Part shown: piece after piece, positions 43,092-51,940 of the stretch | How positions within the stretch are numbered: the first letter of the stretch is position 1 | Layout of the letters: the number at the start of each line of letters is the position of its first letter | NCBI RefSeq assembly: GCF_012726295.1 | Contig: NZ_JABAOB010000006.1 | Location: 248,001-312,000, forward strand | DNA length: 64,000 nucleotides | Direction: 5' to 3' | Source of the DNA: Chitinophaga sp. Ak27 | GTDB taxonomy: Bacteria; Bacteroidota; Bacteroidia; Chitinophagales; Chitinophagaceae | Notes under the pieces: generated by a model | The model's database searches: none | What the model was told of the DNA's origin: nothing | The model's input: the letters and a program-made list of their open reading frames with translations, nothing else | Program-made: the position numbers and the translations under genes

Positions 43092-43879
43092 TAGCTAATA
43101 GTAGGAGAAAGCATACTGTATCTGTAGTTATTCCGGCGTTTAATGCGTCTGCTACTATCATTCCGTGTCTGGAATCTGTAATGAAGCAATCCTATGCTGT
43201 TGAAGAAGTTATTGTTGTAAATGACGGATCGTCGGATGATACTTCCGCTAAGGTGTTAGCATATGTCAATGCGCATAACTACCAACAGGTAATGGTGATA
43301 GAACAGCAGAATAGCGGACCATCAGTAGCACGTAATAATGGTATTTCACGTGCCTCGGGGGAGCTGATTGCATTCCTGGATGCAGATGATATATGGGCGA
43401 AAGACAAGTTGCATTGTCAGCTACCCTTTTTTGATGATACGGAGGTGGCAATAGTGGGTGCTCTATATGGAAACGGAAATATAGAGGAGAAAGGAGGGAG
43501 TGCTGTGATCTCGTTTAAGCAGATGTTATTCAAGAACTACTTTATTACACCCTGTGTAATAATAAGGAAGAGTGTAATATCTGAGCAGGTCTCCTTCAAT
43601 AGTGCGAAGAAATTCTCTGAAGACTACTATTTATGGCTGCATATCATATACAGTCATAAGGCGGTTCTGGTCATGCAGAAATTGGCCTGGAATTATTTTA
43701 ACAAGCCGGCTTTTGGTCATTCAGGATTATCCAGGTATTTATGGGCCATGGAAAAAGGGGAGCTGGATAACTATCAGGTATTACGAAATAAAGGATATAT
43801 CTCTTTCCCACTTTTTATTGCTGCCAGCTGCTTTTCATTCTTAAAATTTTTACGTCGGAGTTTGCTTTCTTTAAAATAG
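43088..43879 (+). CDS. Family 2 glycosyltransferase
   Basis: The 263-residue protein has the GT2 core: VSVVIPAFNASATI, EEVIVVNDGSSDDTSAKV, RNNGISRASGELIAFLDADD (DxD motif) and KFSEDYYLWLHI. It is a cytosolic or membrane-associated inverting transferase. It is shorter than many GT2 proteins (C-terminal domain trimmed) but has all core motifs. Confidence 0.92.
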   Translation: MIANSRRKHTVSVVIPAFNASATIIPCLESVMKQSYAVEEVIVVNDGSSDDTSAKVLAYVNAHNYQQVMVIEQQNSGPSVARNNGISRASGELIAFLDADDIWAKDKLHCQLPFFDDTEVAIVGALYGNGNIEEKGGSAVISFKQMLFKNYFITPCVIIRKSVISEQVSFNSAKKFSEDYYLWLHIIYSHKAVLVMQKLAWNYFNKPAFGHSGLSRYLWAMEKGELDNYQVLRNKGYISFPLFIAASCFSFLKFLRRSLLSLK

Positions 43880-43982
43880 CTGTTTTGAGCCAACGTAAAT
43901 ATGTTGTTAAATATGGAATAGGGACCTTGGCTTTAAACTTTTTTAATATCAGCGGGTTTAATAAGTAGTTAAATGTTTTTTT

Positions 43983-45401
43983 ATGACAAGATATTTTGCC
44001 TTTTTTATGACCTCTTTTTTCATTGTTTTTTCGATAAAAAGTACTGCTGGTCAAAAACGGATTAAGCCTTCCCAGAGTATCATTAATGTGAAGGATTTCG
44101 GAGCAAAAGGAGACGGAGTTACAGATGATGCAGATGCCATAATTCAAGCATTAACGCAGGCTGTAAAAACCAACAGCGTTTGTTATATTCCTAAAACGAC
44201 CAGATTTTACAATATCTCAAAAACAATAAGACTGTCATTAAATGCGAATGACAAGATCACTATTAATTCGGATGGGGCTACTATCAGACCTATCGGTATG
44301 GTGAAAAATGAAAGTATTTATAATATTACTTCCTATCCTGAACATGTGTTTTTATCATTAGGTCCAAGAGAGGCCTCCAGTGATGTGCATAAGGCGTTTG
44401 TTAATAATGACGGTGTAAGTGTAAACGTTAAAGGATTATGTTTCGATGGACGGGCTTTTCAAGTTGTTTCCCTTCCTCCGAAAAATGATGCTGACATTGC
44501 TATCGCTTTACAAGTATCTGCTCAGAATATCAATGTAAGTAATTGTACCTTTCAGAATATTTTTGGTTATGGCATAAGATTGCATGGGGCTTCTACGCTA
44601 AATGTAAACAGCACCAATTTTGCCAGGGTAGGAGGACGAGGTAAAACACCTAGCGCAGATAAAGTAGATTTTGATGCCTTTGGAGATGCGATTTATATTT
44701 CATCCTTGCGTGAAAACGCCAGTGTAAGTATTGCTTCATGTACAATGACTGGTATTAAAAGTGGTAATATGAGAAGTCGGGTTGGTATTACCTTTGAATA
44801 TTCATCCAGTAACTATAATGCCAACATTAAGGGATGTGATGTGAGAGGTTATGCCAAGTGCATACACATAGAAGAGAAAAATAACTCTACTTTTAATATT
44901 AATCAATGCAAATTCGCTGACTTTAATTATGCGATAGCGAATATCCGCGATAATGCTACGATGAATTTTTATAATTGTACTTTTACAGTAGGGCTTTCCG
45001 ATGGGAAAGATAATGGAAGTGCGTTGGTTTTTTTATCAATGTACGGTATGCCAACCATTTCTGTTTATAAAAGTACCCTTGATTATTCCAATTCTGCACA
45101 ACGAACCTATCAAAGTGTGGTTGGACTTAAACTGCTTAAAGATTGTATTATCAATGCCAATAATAAGAATTTCTATTTTGCAGATTCAAATGTTACATTT
45201 GACGGATGTACCTTTCAGAATTTTGGTGGAGCAGGCGCTTCATTTTTCTCAAATTCGGGAAAGAATAAATTTGTAATTATGAATTCCCGGTTTTCCGGAG
45301 GTGGAGATGTTCACGCCAATGGTACCAAAGCAAGTCTGAATTTTATGAATTCAAATGTTAGCCAACAAGGAAGAAAACTTATTGAGAAAGCAACTAATTA
45401 A
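43983..45401 (+). CDS. Secreted right-handed beta-helix (pectate-lyase-3-like) protein
   Basis: The 472-residue protein has a signal peptide (MTRYFAFFMTSFFIVFSIKSTAG) and then the pectate_lyase_3 N-terminal motif INVKDFGAKGDGVTDDADAI, followed by many Asn-rich beta-helix rungs (for example NINVSNCTFQNIFGYGIRL). It may process or modify the surface polysaccharide in the periplasm, as in alginate-type loci (inference). Catalytic residues cannot be assigned. Confidence 0.82.
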   Translation: MTRYFAFFMTSFFIVFSIKSTAGQKRIKPSQSIINVKDFGAKGDGVTDDADAIIQALTQAVKTNSVCYIPKTTRFYNISKTIRLSLNANDKITINSDGATIRPIGMVKNESIYNITSYPEHVFLSLGPREASSDVHKAFVNNDGVSVNVKGLCFDGRAFQVVSLPPKNDADIAIALQVSAQNINVSNCTFQNIFGYGIRLHGASTLNVNSTNFARVGGRGKTPSADKVDFDAFGDAIYISSLRENASVSIASCTMTGIKSGNMRSRVGITFEYSSSNYNANIKGCDVRGYAKCIHIEEKNNSTFNINQCKFADFNYAIANIRDNATMNFYNCTFTVGLSDGKDNGSALVFLSMYGMPTISVYKSTLDYSNSAQRTYQSVVGLKLLKDCIINANNKNFYFADSNVTFDGCTFQNFGGAGASFFSNSGKNKFVIMNSRFSGGGDVHANGTKASLNFMNSNVSQQGRKLIEKATN

Positions 45402-45490
45402 CTTGTCGGCACCTTGATGGGTCTAATATATTTTACTCTGTTAGCAACAGTAGCATAAAAGTTTGTATCTTATACAAGAGGAGTTTATAT

Positions 45491-46615
45491 ATGAAAGTTT
45501 TGCAAGTAGGCAAATATTATTATCCCGAGAAAGGTGGAATTGAAACGGTGATGTTCGATATTACCGAGGGGATGAACAAACGGGGAATATCTTGTGATGT
45601 ACTTTGCGCTAATACTACTAACAGGTATGAATTAACTGAAATTAATGGATATAAAGTTCACCGGGCTGCCCGGGCTGCTAAGCTACTGTCTACATCCATT
45701 TCGCCCGACTATGTTAGGTTATTGAAAAAGATAGTGGGGCAGTATGACATTATCCATGTGCATTTGCCTGATCCTCTGGCTAATCTTGCGCTATTTCGCA
45801 GTAACTTGGAAGGAAAGAAGGTGATAGTACATTGGCATAGTGATATAGTGAATGCCAAGCAAATGCTGGTATTGCCATTGTATCGTCCTTTGCAGAACTG
45901 GTTGCTTAAGAGGGCAGAGGCGATTGTTTGTACTACGAAGCCCTATATGGACGCATCCACTGAATTGTCGCAGTTTGTCGATAAGTGTGTTATTATTCCA
46001 ATAGGGATTGATGTATCTCATTTTCAATCTGATGATGATAAACTGCTGGCCGAGATGACTCATAAATTCCATGGTAAAAAAGTGGTATTCAGTTTAGGCC
46101 GGCATGTATATTATAAGGGATTCGAGCATCTGATCAGGGCTGCGGCATTATTGGATGATAATACTGTAATATTAATAGGAGGTGAAGGACAGTTGACACC
46201 AGCTTACCGGTTGCTCATTAAGGAGCTGGGATTGGATAATAAAGTTTTCCTGGTTGGTAGAATTCCACAAGACCAATTAAGTGCATATTTCAGGTTATGC
46301 AAGGTTTTTTGTCTTCCATCGAACAAAAGATCCGAAGCATTCGGCGTAGTTTTATTAGAAGCAATGTTTTATGGAAAACCTATTGTTGCTACCAATATAG
46401 AAGGTTCTGGTGTTAATTGGGTGAATCAGCATGGTGTAACCGGATTAAACGCTAATATAGAAGATGCAGTATCACTCGCAAACCAGATTACCAGATTAAT
46501 ATCAGATCAGCAGTTATATGACCAATGTGCCGGGAATGCGCAAGTAAGGTATCAAACCTATTTCACGGCAGATAAAATGGTAGGGTCTTTTATCGAGCTG
46601 TATGAAAACCACTAA
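45491..46615 (+). CDS. Family 4 glycosyltransferase
   Basis: The 374-residue GT4 protein starts VLQVGKYYYPEKGGIETVM and contains VHWHSDIV, VVFSLGRHVYYKGFEHLIRA and the EX7E segment SEAFGVVLLEAMFYGKPIVATN. It is a retaining GT-B enzyme using a nucleotide sugar, possibly GDP-mannose or GDP-fucose given the next genes (inference). ATG 45491 follows an AGAGGAG sequence. Confidence 0.92.
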   Translation: MKVLQVGKYYYPEKGGIETVMFDITEGMNKRGISCDVLCANTTNRYELTEINGYKVHRAARAAKLLSTSISPDYVRLLKKIVGQYDIIHVHLPDPLANLALFRSNLEGKKVIVHWHSDIVNAKQMLVLPLYRPLQNWLLKRAEAIVCTTKPYMDASTELSQFVDKCVIIPIGIDVSHFQSDDDKLLAEMTHKFHGKKVVFSLGRHVYYKGFEHLIRAAALLDDNTVILIGGEGQLTPAYRLLIKELGLDNKVFLVGRIPQDQLSAYFRLCKVFCLPSNKRSEAFGVVLLEAMFYGKPIVATNIEGSGVNWVNQHGVTGLNANIEDAVSLANQITRLISDQQLYDQCAGNAQVRYQTYFTADKMVGSFIELYENH

Positions 46616-46811
46616 TAATATTCATACGTTCTGAAAACTAATCTTGGTGGGGAATCTTACAGGAAAGCTAATTCGACTTAGCCGCCTATCTTGCTAATTC
46701 TCCCATTTGTTTTCATATTGTGCATTTTGTTATATATGTATATTTTATATATTATATATATCATAATGTGGAATTACTTATTTTTACTAAGAATTCATAT
46801 TAAAAAGAATT

Positions 46812-47924
46812 ATGAGAATAGCCTTAATTACGGGTATAACAGGACAGGACGGCGCCTATTTGGCACAGTTGCTTCTGAAGAAAGGGTATGAGGTACACGG
46901 CATCAAACGAAGGACTTCCCTTTTCAATACAGATCGTATTGATCATTTGTATCAGGATCCTCATGAGAAAAATGTGAATTTCAAATTGCATTACGGAGAT
47001 TTATCCGATAGTACAAATTTAATTCGCATCATCCAGGAGGTGCAGCCCGATGAAATATATAATTTAGGTGCAATGAGCCATGTACAGGTGAGTTTTGAGG
47101 CACCAGAATACACGGCAGATGTTGATGGCGTAGGTACGTTACGCATCCTGGAGGCAGTGAGGCTGCTAGGGCTGACTGGAAAAACAAAGATTTATCAGGC
47201 TTCTACCTCTGAACTCTACGGCTTGGTACAAGAGGTACCTCAATCAGAAAAGACCCCCTTTTATCCTCGTTCTCCCTACGCTGTGGCAAAGATGTATGCA
47301 TTCTGGATTACTGTCAACTACAGGGAGGCTTACCATATGTTTGCATGTAATGGTATACTGTTTAATCATGAAAGCCCTTTGCGCGGTGAAACGTTTGTTA
47401 CACGGAAAATTACACGTGCCATTGCAAAGATGTTTTTAGGATTGCAAGACAAACTTTATATGGGAAACCTGGATGCAAAGCGCGACTGGGGACATGCAAA
47501 AGACTATGTAGAAGCGATGTGGTTGATTCTGCAGCAAGAAAAACCGGAAGACTTTGTGATTGCCACAGGTATAACTACTACGGTAAGGGACTTTATTACC
47601 CAAGCTTTTGAAGAGGTGGGAGTGGTGCTTGAATTCAGAGGAGAAGGAGTGGAAGAAAAGGGGTATGTCAAAAGTTGCGTGGATAACACGTGTCCGCTGC
47701 AGCCAGGTCAGGAAGTAGTGGCAGTTGATCCCAGATATTTTCGACCCACCGAAGTTGAGTTATTGATAGGTGATCCCACTAAAGCCAAAACAAAATTGGG
47801 ATGGATCCCTAAATATGATTTATCTGCATTGATAAAGGAAATGGTAGCTGCCGATGTAGAGCTTTTCCGCCGTGAAAAGTTGCTAAAAGATGCAGGATAT
47901 AAAGTATTGAATCAATTTGAATAG
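46812..47924 (+). CDS. gmd: GDP-mannose 4,6-dehydratase
   Basis: The 370-residue SDR has ITGITGQDGAYLAQLLL, KRRTSLFNTDRIDHLY, STSELYG (catalytic Ser/Glu context), SPYAVAKMYA (YxxxK) and NHESPLRGETFVTRKIT, characteristic of Gmd. It converts GDP-mannose to GDP-4-keto-6-deoxy-mannose, the first step to GDP-L-fucose. Upstream, 46616-46811 is AT-rich and carries no gene. Confidence 0.96.
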   Translation: MRIALITGITGQDGAYLAQLLLKKGYEVHGIKRRTSLFNTDRIDHLYQDPHEKNVNFKLHYGDLSDSTNLIRIIQEVQPDEIYNLGAMSHVQVSFEAPEYTADVDGVGTLRILEAVRLLGLTGKTKIYQASTSELYGLVQEVPQSEKTPFYPRSPYAVAKMYAFWITVNYREAYHMFACNGILFNHESPLRGETFVTRKITRAIAKMFLGLQDKLYMGNLDAKRDWGHAKDYVEAMWLILQQEKPEDFVIATGITTTVRDFITQAFEEVGVVLEFRGEGVEEKGYVKSCVDNTCPLQPGQEVVAVDPRYFRPTEVELLIGDPTKAKTKLGWIPKYDLSALIKEMVAADVELFRREKLLKDAGYKVLNQFE

Positions 47925-47925
47925 C

Positions 47926-48861
47926 ATGAATCTCAAAGATAAAATTTACGTGGCGGGTCACCGAGGAATGGTGGGATCAGCTATTGTCAGACGGCTCCAG
48001 AAGGCTGGATTTGCGAATATAGTTACACGTACTTCTAAAGAATTGAATTTGCTTGATCAGGCGGCGGTGGCGGCATTTTTTGAGCAAGAGCAGCCAGAGT
48101 ATGTTTTTTTGGCAGCGGCAAAGGTAGGAGGTATACTTGCTAATAATACATACCGGGGGCAGTTTATTTATGAAAATCTCATGATCCAGAGCAACGTTAT
48201 TCATCAGGCACATGTTACTGGCGTACGCAAATTGATGTTTCTTGGATCCTCTTGTATTTATCCTAAGAAGGCACCACAGCCGTTGAAGGAAGAGTATTTG
48301 TTAACAGGGCCATTAGAGCCGACCAACGAACCGTATGCCATCGCGAAAATTGCTGGCATCGAAATGTGCGATGCTTACCGTACTCAATATGGGAGCAATT
48401 TTATTTCGGTCATGCCTACAAATTTGTATGGCCCTAACGATAACTACGATCTCTCCAGCTCGCATGTGCTCCCCGCTATACTGAGGAAAATGCATGAAGC
48501 TAAGATAAATAATAAACCCCAGGTAACTATTTGGGGAACGGGAATGCCTAAACGTGAGTTTCTTCATGTTGATGATTTGGCTGACGCCTGTTTCTTTCTT
48601 ATGAAAAATTATGATGCTCAAGGTTTGGTAAATATTGGAGTAGGAGAGGATATTAGCATTAGAGATTTGGCAACGCTTATCCGGGAAATTGTAGGGTATG
48701 AGGGAGAGTTGGTGTTTGATACCACCAAACCTGATGGTACTCCACGTAAATTGATGGATGTGACTAAGCTTCATAACCAGGGCTGGAAAGCTACCATTCC
48801 CCTGGAAGAAGGTATCAGAGAGGTTTATAACAATGTTAAAAATAACAATTGGTCAGCATAA
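47926..48861 (+). CDS. fcl: GDP-L-fucose synthase
   Basis: ATG 47926 follows the gmd TAG directly; TTG 47917 is less likely. The ~311-residue SDR has VAGHRGMVGSAIVRRL, FLAAAKVGGILANNTY, GSSCIYPKKAPQP (Ser), YAIAKIAG (YxxxK) and PTNLYGPNDNYD, all typical of Fcl/WcaG epimerase-reductase. With gmd and manC it makes GDP-L-fucose from mannose-1-phosphate. Confidence 0.96.
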   Translation: MNLKDKIYVAGHRGMVGSAIVRRLQKAGFANIVTRTSKELNLLDQAAVAAFFEQEQPEYVFLAAAKVGGILANNTYRGQFIYENLMIQSNVIHQAHVTGVRKLMFLGSSCIYPKKAPQPLKEEYLLTGPLEPTNEPYAIAKIAGIEMCDAYRTQYGSNFISVMPTNLYGPNDNYDLSSSHVLPAILRKMHEAKINNKPQVTIWGTGMPKREFLHVDDLADACFFLMKNYDAQGLVNIGVGEDISIRDLATLIREIVGYEGELVFDTTKPDGTPRKLMDVTKLHNQGWKATIPLEEGIREVYNNVKNNNWSA

Positions 48862-48863
48862 AT

Positions 48864-49946
48864 ATGAACAATAACAATACGCACGTTTTTATTATGGCAG
48901 GAGGCGTAGGAAGCCGCTTCTGGCCCAAAAGCAGAAATGAATATCCCAAACAGTTTATAGATATTCTTGGTACAGGGCAATCCTTATTACAGATTACTTA
49001 TAACCGGTTTTTAAAGCTTTGTTCGGCAGAGAATATTTATATTGTTACCAATAAGCAATACAAAGCATTGGTAAAACAACAATTGGCCGATATTACTGAA
49101 AATAATATCCTCTGTGAGCCATCACGGAACAATACTGCACCCTGTATAGCTTATGCTGCATTTAAGCTCGCGGCTAAAGATCCCAATGCAAACATGGTAG
49201 TATCCCCATCCGATCACTTTATTCTCTACGAGGATGTATTTATAGAAAAAATAAAGTTAACACTGAAGAGAGCTGAAGAAGAGCCTGTATTGCTTACTTT
49301 AGGAATTACCCCAACAAGACCGGACACCGGATATGGCTATATTAATTTTGATAAAGCAGGTAAAGATGGCATACACAAGGTGAACCGTTTTACTGAGAAG
49401 CCTCCTTTGGAGAAAGCAAAAGAGTTTGTTGCCAGTGGAGATTTTGTATGGAATGGAGGAATTTTTATTTGGAATGTACAGAGTGCTTTAAATGCCTTCC
49501 AGCAATTTGCTCCGGAAATATATGCGCTGTTTGAGAAAGGAAAGAGTAGCTATAATACTTCCAGAGAACAGAATTTTATCGATGAATACTATCCGCAATC
49601 CCCTAATATATCTATAGACTATGCTATTATGGAGAAGGCGGATAACGTGTTTACTGTTCCCGCAAACTTTGGCTGGAGCGACCTTGGCACATGGGCGTCG
49701 CTTTACGAAGTGACAGAGAAAAAAGAAGCGAACAATGCTATTTCTGCTCAGAATATCCAACTGGAAGGAACAGAAAACTGTATTATTCATTTGCCTGCGG
49801 AAAAGCTCGCTGTGATAAGAGGATTAAAAGATTATATTATAGTGGATGATAGCAATGTTTTATTAATATATCCTAAACAAGCAGAGCAGGAAATTAAAAA
49901 AATTACTGAGAAGCTTAAATCAGGAAATCAATCCCATTATTTGTAA
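48864..49946 (+). CDS. manC: Mannose-1-phosphate guanylyltransferase
   Basis: ATG 48864, 2 bases after the fcl stop. The 360-residue protein has the pyrophosphorylase signature MAGGVGSRFWPKSR with YPKQF, the EPSRNNTAPCIAYA and VSPSDHFI segments, and FTEKP. It lacks the C-terminal phosphomannose isomerase cupin, so it is the single-function form producing GDP-mannose. Confidence 0.94.
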   Translation: MNNNNTHVFIMAGGVGSRFWPKSRNEYPKQFIDILGTGQSLLQITYNRFLKLCSAENIYIVTNKQYKALVKQQLADITENNILCEPSRNNTAPCIAYAAFKLAAKDPNANMVVSPSDHFILYEDVFIEKIKLTLKRAEEEPVLLTLGITPTRPDTGYGYINFDKAGKDGIHKVNRFTEKPPLEKAKEFVASGDFVWNGGIFIWNVQSALNAFQQFAPEIYALFEKGKSSYNTSREQNFIDEYYPQSPNISIDYAIMEKADNVFTVPANFGWSDLGTWASLYEVTEKKEANNAISAQNIQLEGTENCIIHLPAEKLAVIRGLKDYIIVDDSNVLLIYPKQAEQEIKKITEKLKSGNQSHYL

Positions 49947-50016
49947 TTTATGGCGTTAATCCTGCGTTTATAAAGTTGAAAAACGATTTGACGATACGGG
50001 CATTTAGCGAAAAGAG

Positions 50017-50024
50017 TATCTTTG
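50017..50024 (+). promoter_or_regulatory. -7 box upstream of the Wzi/RemB-like gene
   Basis: TATCTTTG matches TAnnTTTG; a TTTG at 49987-49990 is 26 bases upstream, a longer spacer than usual. It suggests separate transcription from manC with a ~100-base leader. Confidence 0.5.
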
Positions 50025-50130
50025 TGTATCGATAACCCGCAGTTGTAGTTATATTCGCTTTTGAAAGTGGTATGTAATGTGTTTGTGGCACCTGTTTGCG
50101 TGTGTATTTGAACGAAACAAACAAAAATCA

Positions 50131-51717
50131 ATGAAACATTCCGTTTGGATGATAGCAGTAACGCTGCTGTCCGGTGCAGTTTATGCACAAGAAAAATTGC
50201 CAGTGATAGCGCCCTATAATTATCAGAATGTTCGGGAACTATACATGGATACCAACAATCATCACACTGCTTTTAAGCCTGCTCTTCATGAAGATACCAG
50301 CGCTATGTATATCCAATCCGATACGGCCAAACATAGTTTGTTTCATCGGAAGCTATTTGATGAACATTTATTGGAATTCCGAAATAAAGACTATAATGTT
50401 TTTGTTGACTTCCTGCCTGATTTCCAGGTAGGCAAATCAAGAACCGGTAGCAGAACTACTTGGTTGAATACCCGCGGAGCCAGCATTCAGGCTAATATTG
50501 GGACTAAATTTTATTTCGAATCTTACTTTTTTGAGAACCAGGGAAAATTTCCTGAGTATTTAGATCAATATATAAGAAAAAATCAGATTGTGCCGGGACA
50601 AGGAGGAATTAAGGATTATAGTAATGGCAAGGCTTTCGATTATAACTATGCCAGTGCTTTACTATCTTATACCCCTAATAAATATCTTAATGTAACAGCT
50701 GGTTATGGCACTAATTTTATAGGTGATGGTTATCGTTCTCTGATATTCTCTGATATACAGTTTAGTTATCCTTACCTCAAATTAACCGGCAACTTGGGCA
50801 ACGTTCAGTATACAGCGATGTGGGCCCAATTTATGGATAAACATAGTAAAAGTTTTGCCAGCGCATATGATGATCTTGGATATTATAAAAAATGGGGCGT
50901 ATTTCATTTCCTCGATTGGAATGTCAATAAAAAATTAACTATTGGGCTATTTGACGCAGTTATCTGGCCAGATGCCGATTCTTCAGGCCGTAAACGTGGC
51001 TTTGACTGGAGTTACATGAACCCGATTATATTCCTGCGGTCAGCAGAGTTTTCTGAAGGTTCTTCAGATAATGCCCTGGTCGGTATGAATGCGAAGTTTA
51101 AATTATTTCCAAAAACAACTATATATGGTCAACTGGTATTGGATGAATTTAAGCTGAAGGAAGTTTTTGGAGGTAGAGGCTGGTGGGCCAATAAGCAAAG
51201 CTGGCAATTGGGATTCCGGTCATTTGACATCTTTAAGGTGAAAAATCTGGACCTCCAGGGAGAATACAATGCAGTAAGACCATATACTTATAGTTACAAA
51301 AGTACCATGATTAACTATGAGCATTACAACCAATCGCTGGCGCATCCTTTGGGCGCCAATTTCCAGGAGTTATTGGGTATTGCTACTTATCGTTATAAAA
51401 GATGGTATGGCAGAGGAGAACTGATGTATTCAAAATATGGTGACGACCCCGATGTTAAAACCAATTACGGCCATGATATATCCAAACCGTATACTACCCA
51501 CCCCAATGAATATGGTAACTGGATAGGGCAAGGTGTTAAAACTAATCTGCTATATGCACAGGGTACTATCGCATATGTTGTGAATCCCAAGTATAATCTT
51601 CGCCTGGAAGCCTCCCTGGCAGCAAGAAAGCTGAGTAACGACATTGATAAAAGCACAGATCTGATATTCAGTTTTGGCCTGCGCAGTACTTTCCGTCAGT
51701 TCTACTACGACTTTTAA
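50131..51717 (+). CDS. Capsule assembly Wzi-like / gliding motility RemB-like outer membrane protein
   Basis: ATG 50131 gives a signal peptide (MKHSVWMIAVTLLSGAVYAQ). The ~528-residue mature protein is a predicted outer-membrane beta-barrel ending in an aromatic strand (STFRQFYYDF), with FLPDFQVGKS, NTRGASIQANIGTKFYFESY and GYGTNFIGDGYRSL segments as in Wzi/RemB proteins. It should anchor or organise the polysaccharide at the surface, matching its position at the end of the locus. Wzi and RemB cannot be separated by eye. Confidence 0.8.
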   Translation: MKHSVWMIAVTLLSGAVYAQEKLPVIAPYNYQNVRELYMDTNNHHTAFKPALHEDTSAMYIQSDTAKHSLFHRKLFDEHLLEFRNKDYNVFVDFLPDFQVGKSRTGSRTTWLNTRGASIQANIGTKFYFESYFFENQGKFPEYLDQYIRKNQIVPGQGGIKDYSNGKAFDYNYASALLSYTPNKYLNVTAGYGTNFIGDGYRSLIFSDIQFSYPYLKLTGNLGNVQYTAMWAQFMDKHSKSFASAYDDLGYYKKWGVFHFLDWNVNKKLTIGLFDAVIWPDADSSGRKRGFDWSYMNPIIFLRSAEFSEGSSDNALVGMNAKFKLFPKTTIYGQLVLDEFKLKEVFGGRGWWANKQSWQLGFRSFDIFKVKNLDLQGEYNAVRPYTYSYKSTMINYEHYNQSLAHPLGANFQELLGIATYRYKRWYGRGELMYSKYGDDPDVKTNYGHDISKPYTTHPNEYGNWIGQGVKTNLLYAQGTIAYVVNPKYNLRLEASLAARKLSNDIDKSTDLIFSFGLRSTFRQFYYDF

Positions 51718-51730
51718 TAGTTTCTTATAA

Positions 51731-51776
51731 AAACATGCAAGCCCTTCTGCCAGCGCAGAAGGGCTTGCATGTTTTT
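51731..51776. terminator. Bidirectional terminator at the end of the polysaccharide locus
   Basis: A perfect stem of at least 17 bp (51733-51749 with 51756-51772) is flanked by A-rich and T5 sequence, so it can act in both directions. Confidence 0.9.
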
Positions 51777-51928
51777 AATACGCAAAGAGGGGAGGATAAT
51801 AATGGACAAAGGCCGAAATAATGCCTGTTAATAAGAAATAGTCAGATAACGGGAAACCCTGTTTATCCTATGCTGAGTATACGAAAAAATCATCACTGAC
51901 TCCATCACCCAGTGTTCCCGATAATTTA

Positions 51929-51936
51929 TAACTTTG
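51929..51936 (+). promoter_or_regulatory. -7 box of the ABC-F gene
   Basis: TAACTTTG lies 4 bases before the ATG at 51941, so the transcript is predicted to be leaderless or nearly so. No clear -33 box. Confidence 0.5.
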
Positions 51937-51940
51937 CACT

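Noticed and set aside
46691..46891. 66-residue ORF before gmd
   Set aside because: AT-rich, overlaps the gmd start in another frame, hydrophobic run from simple TAT repeats.
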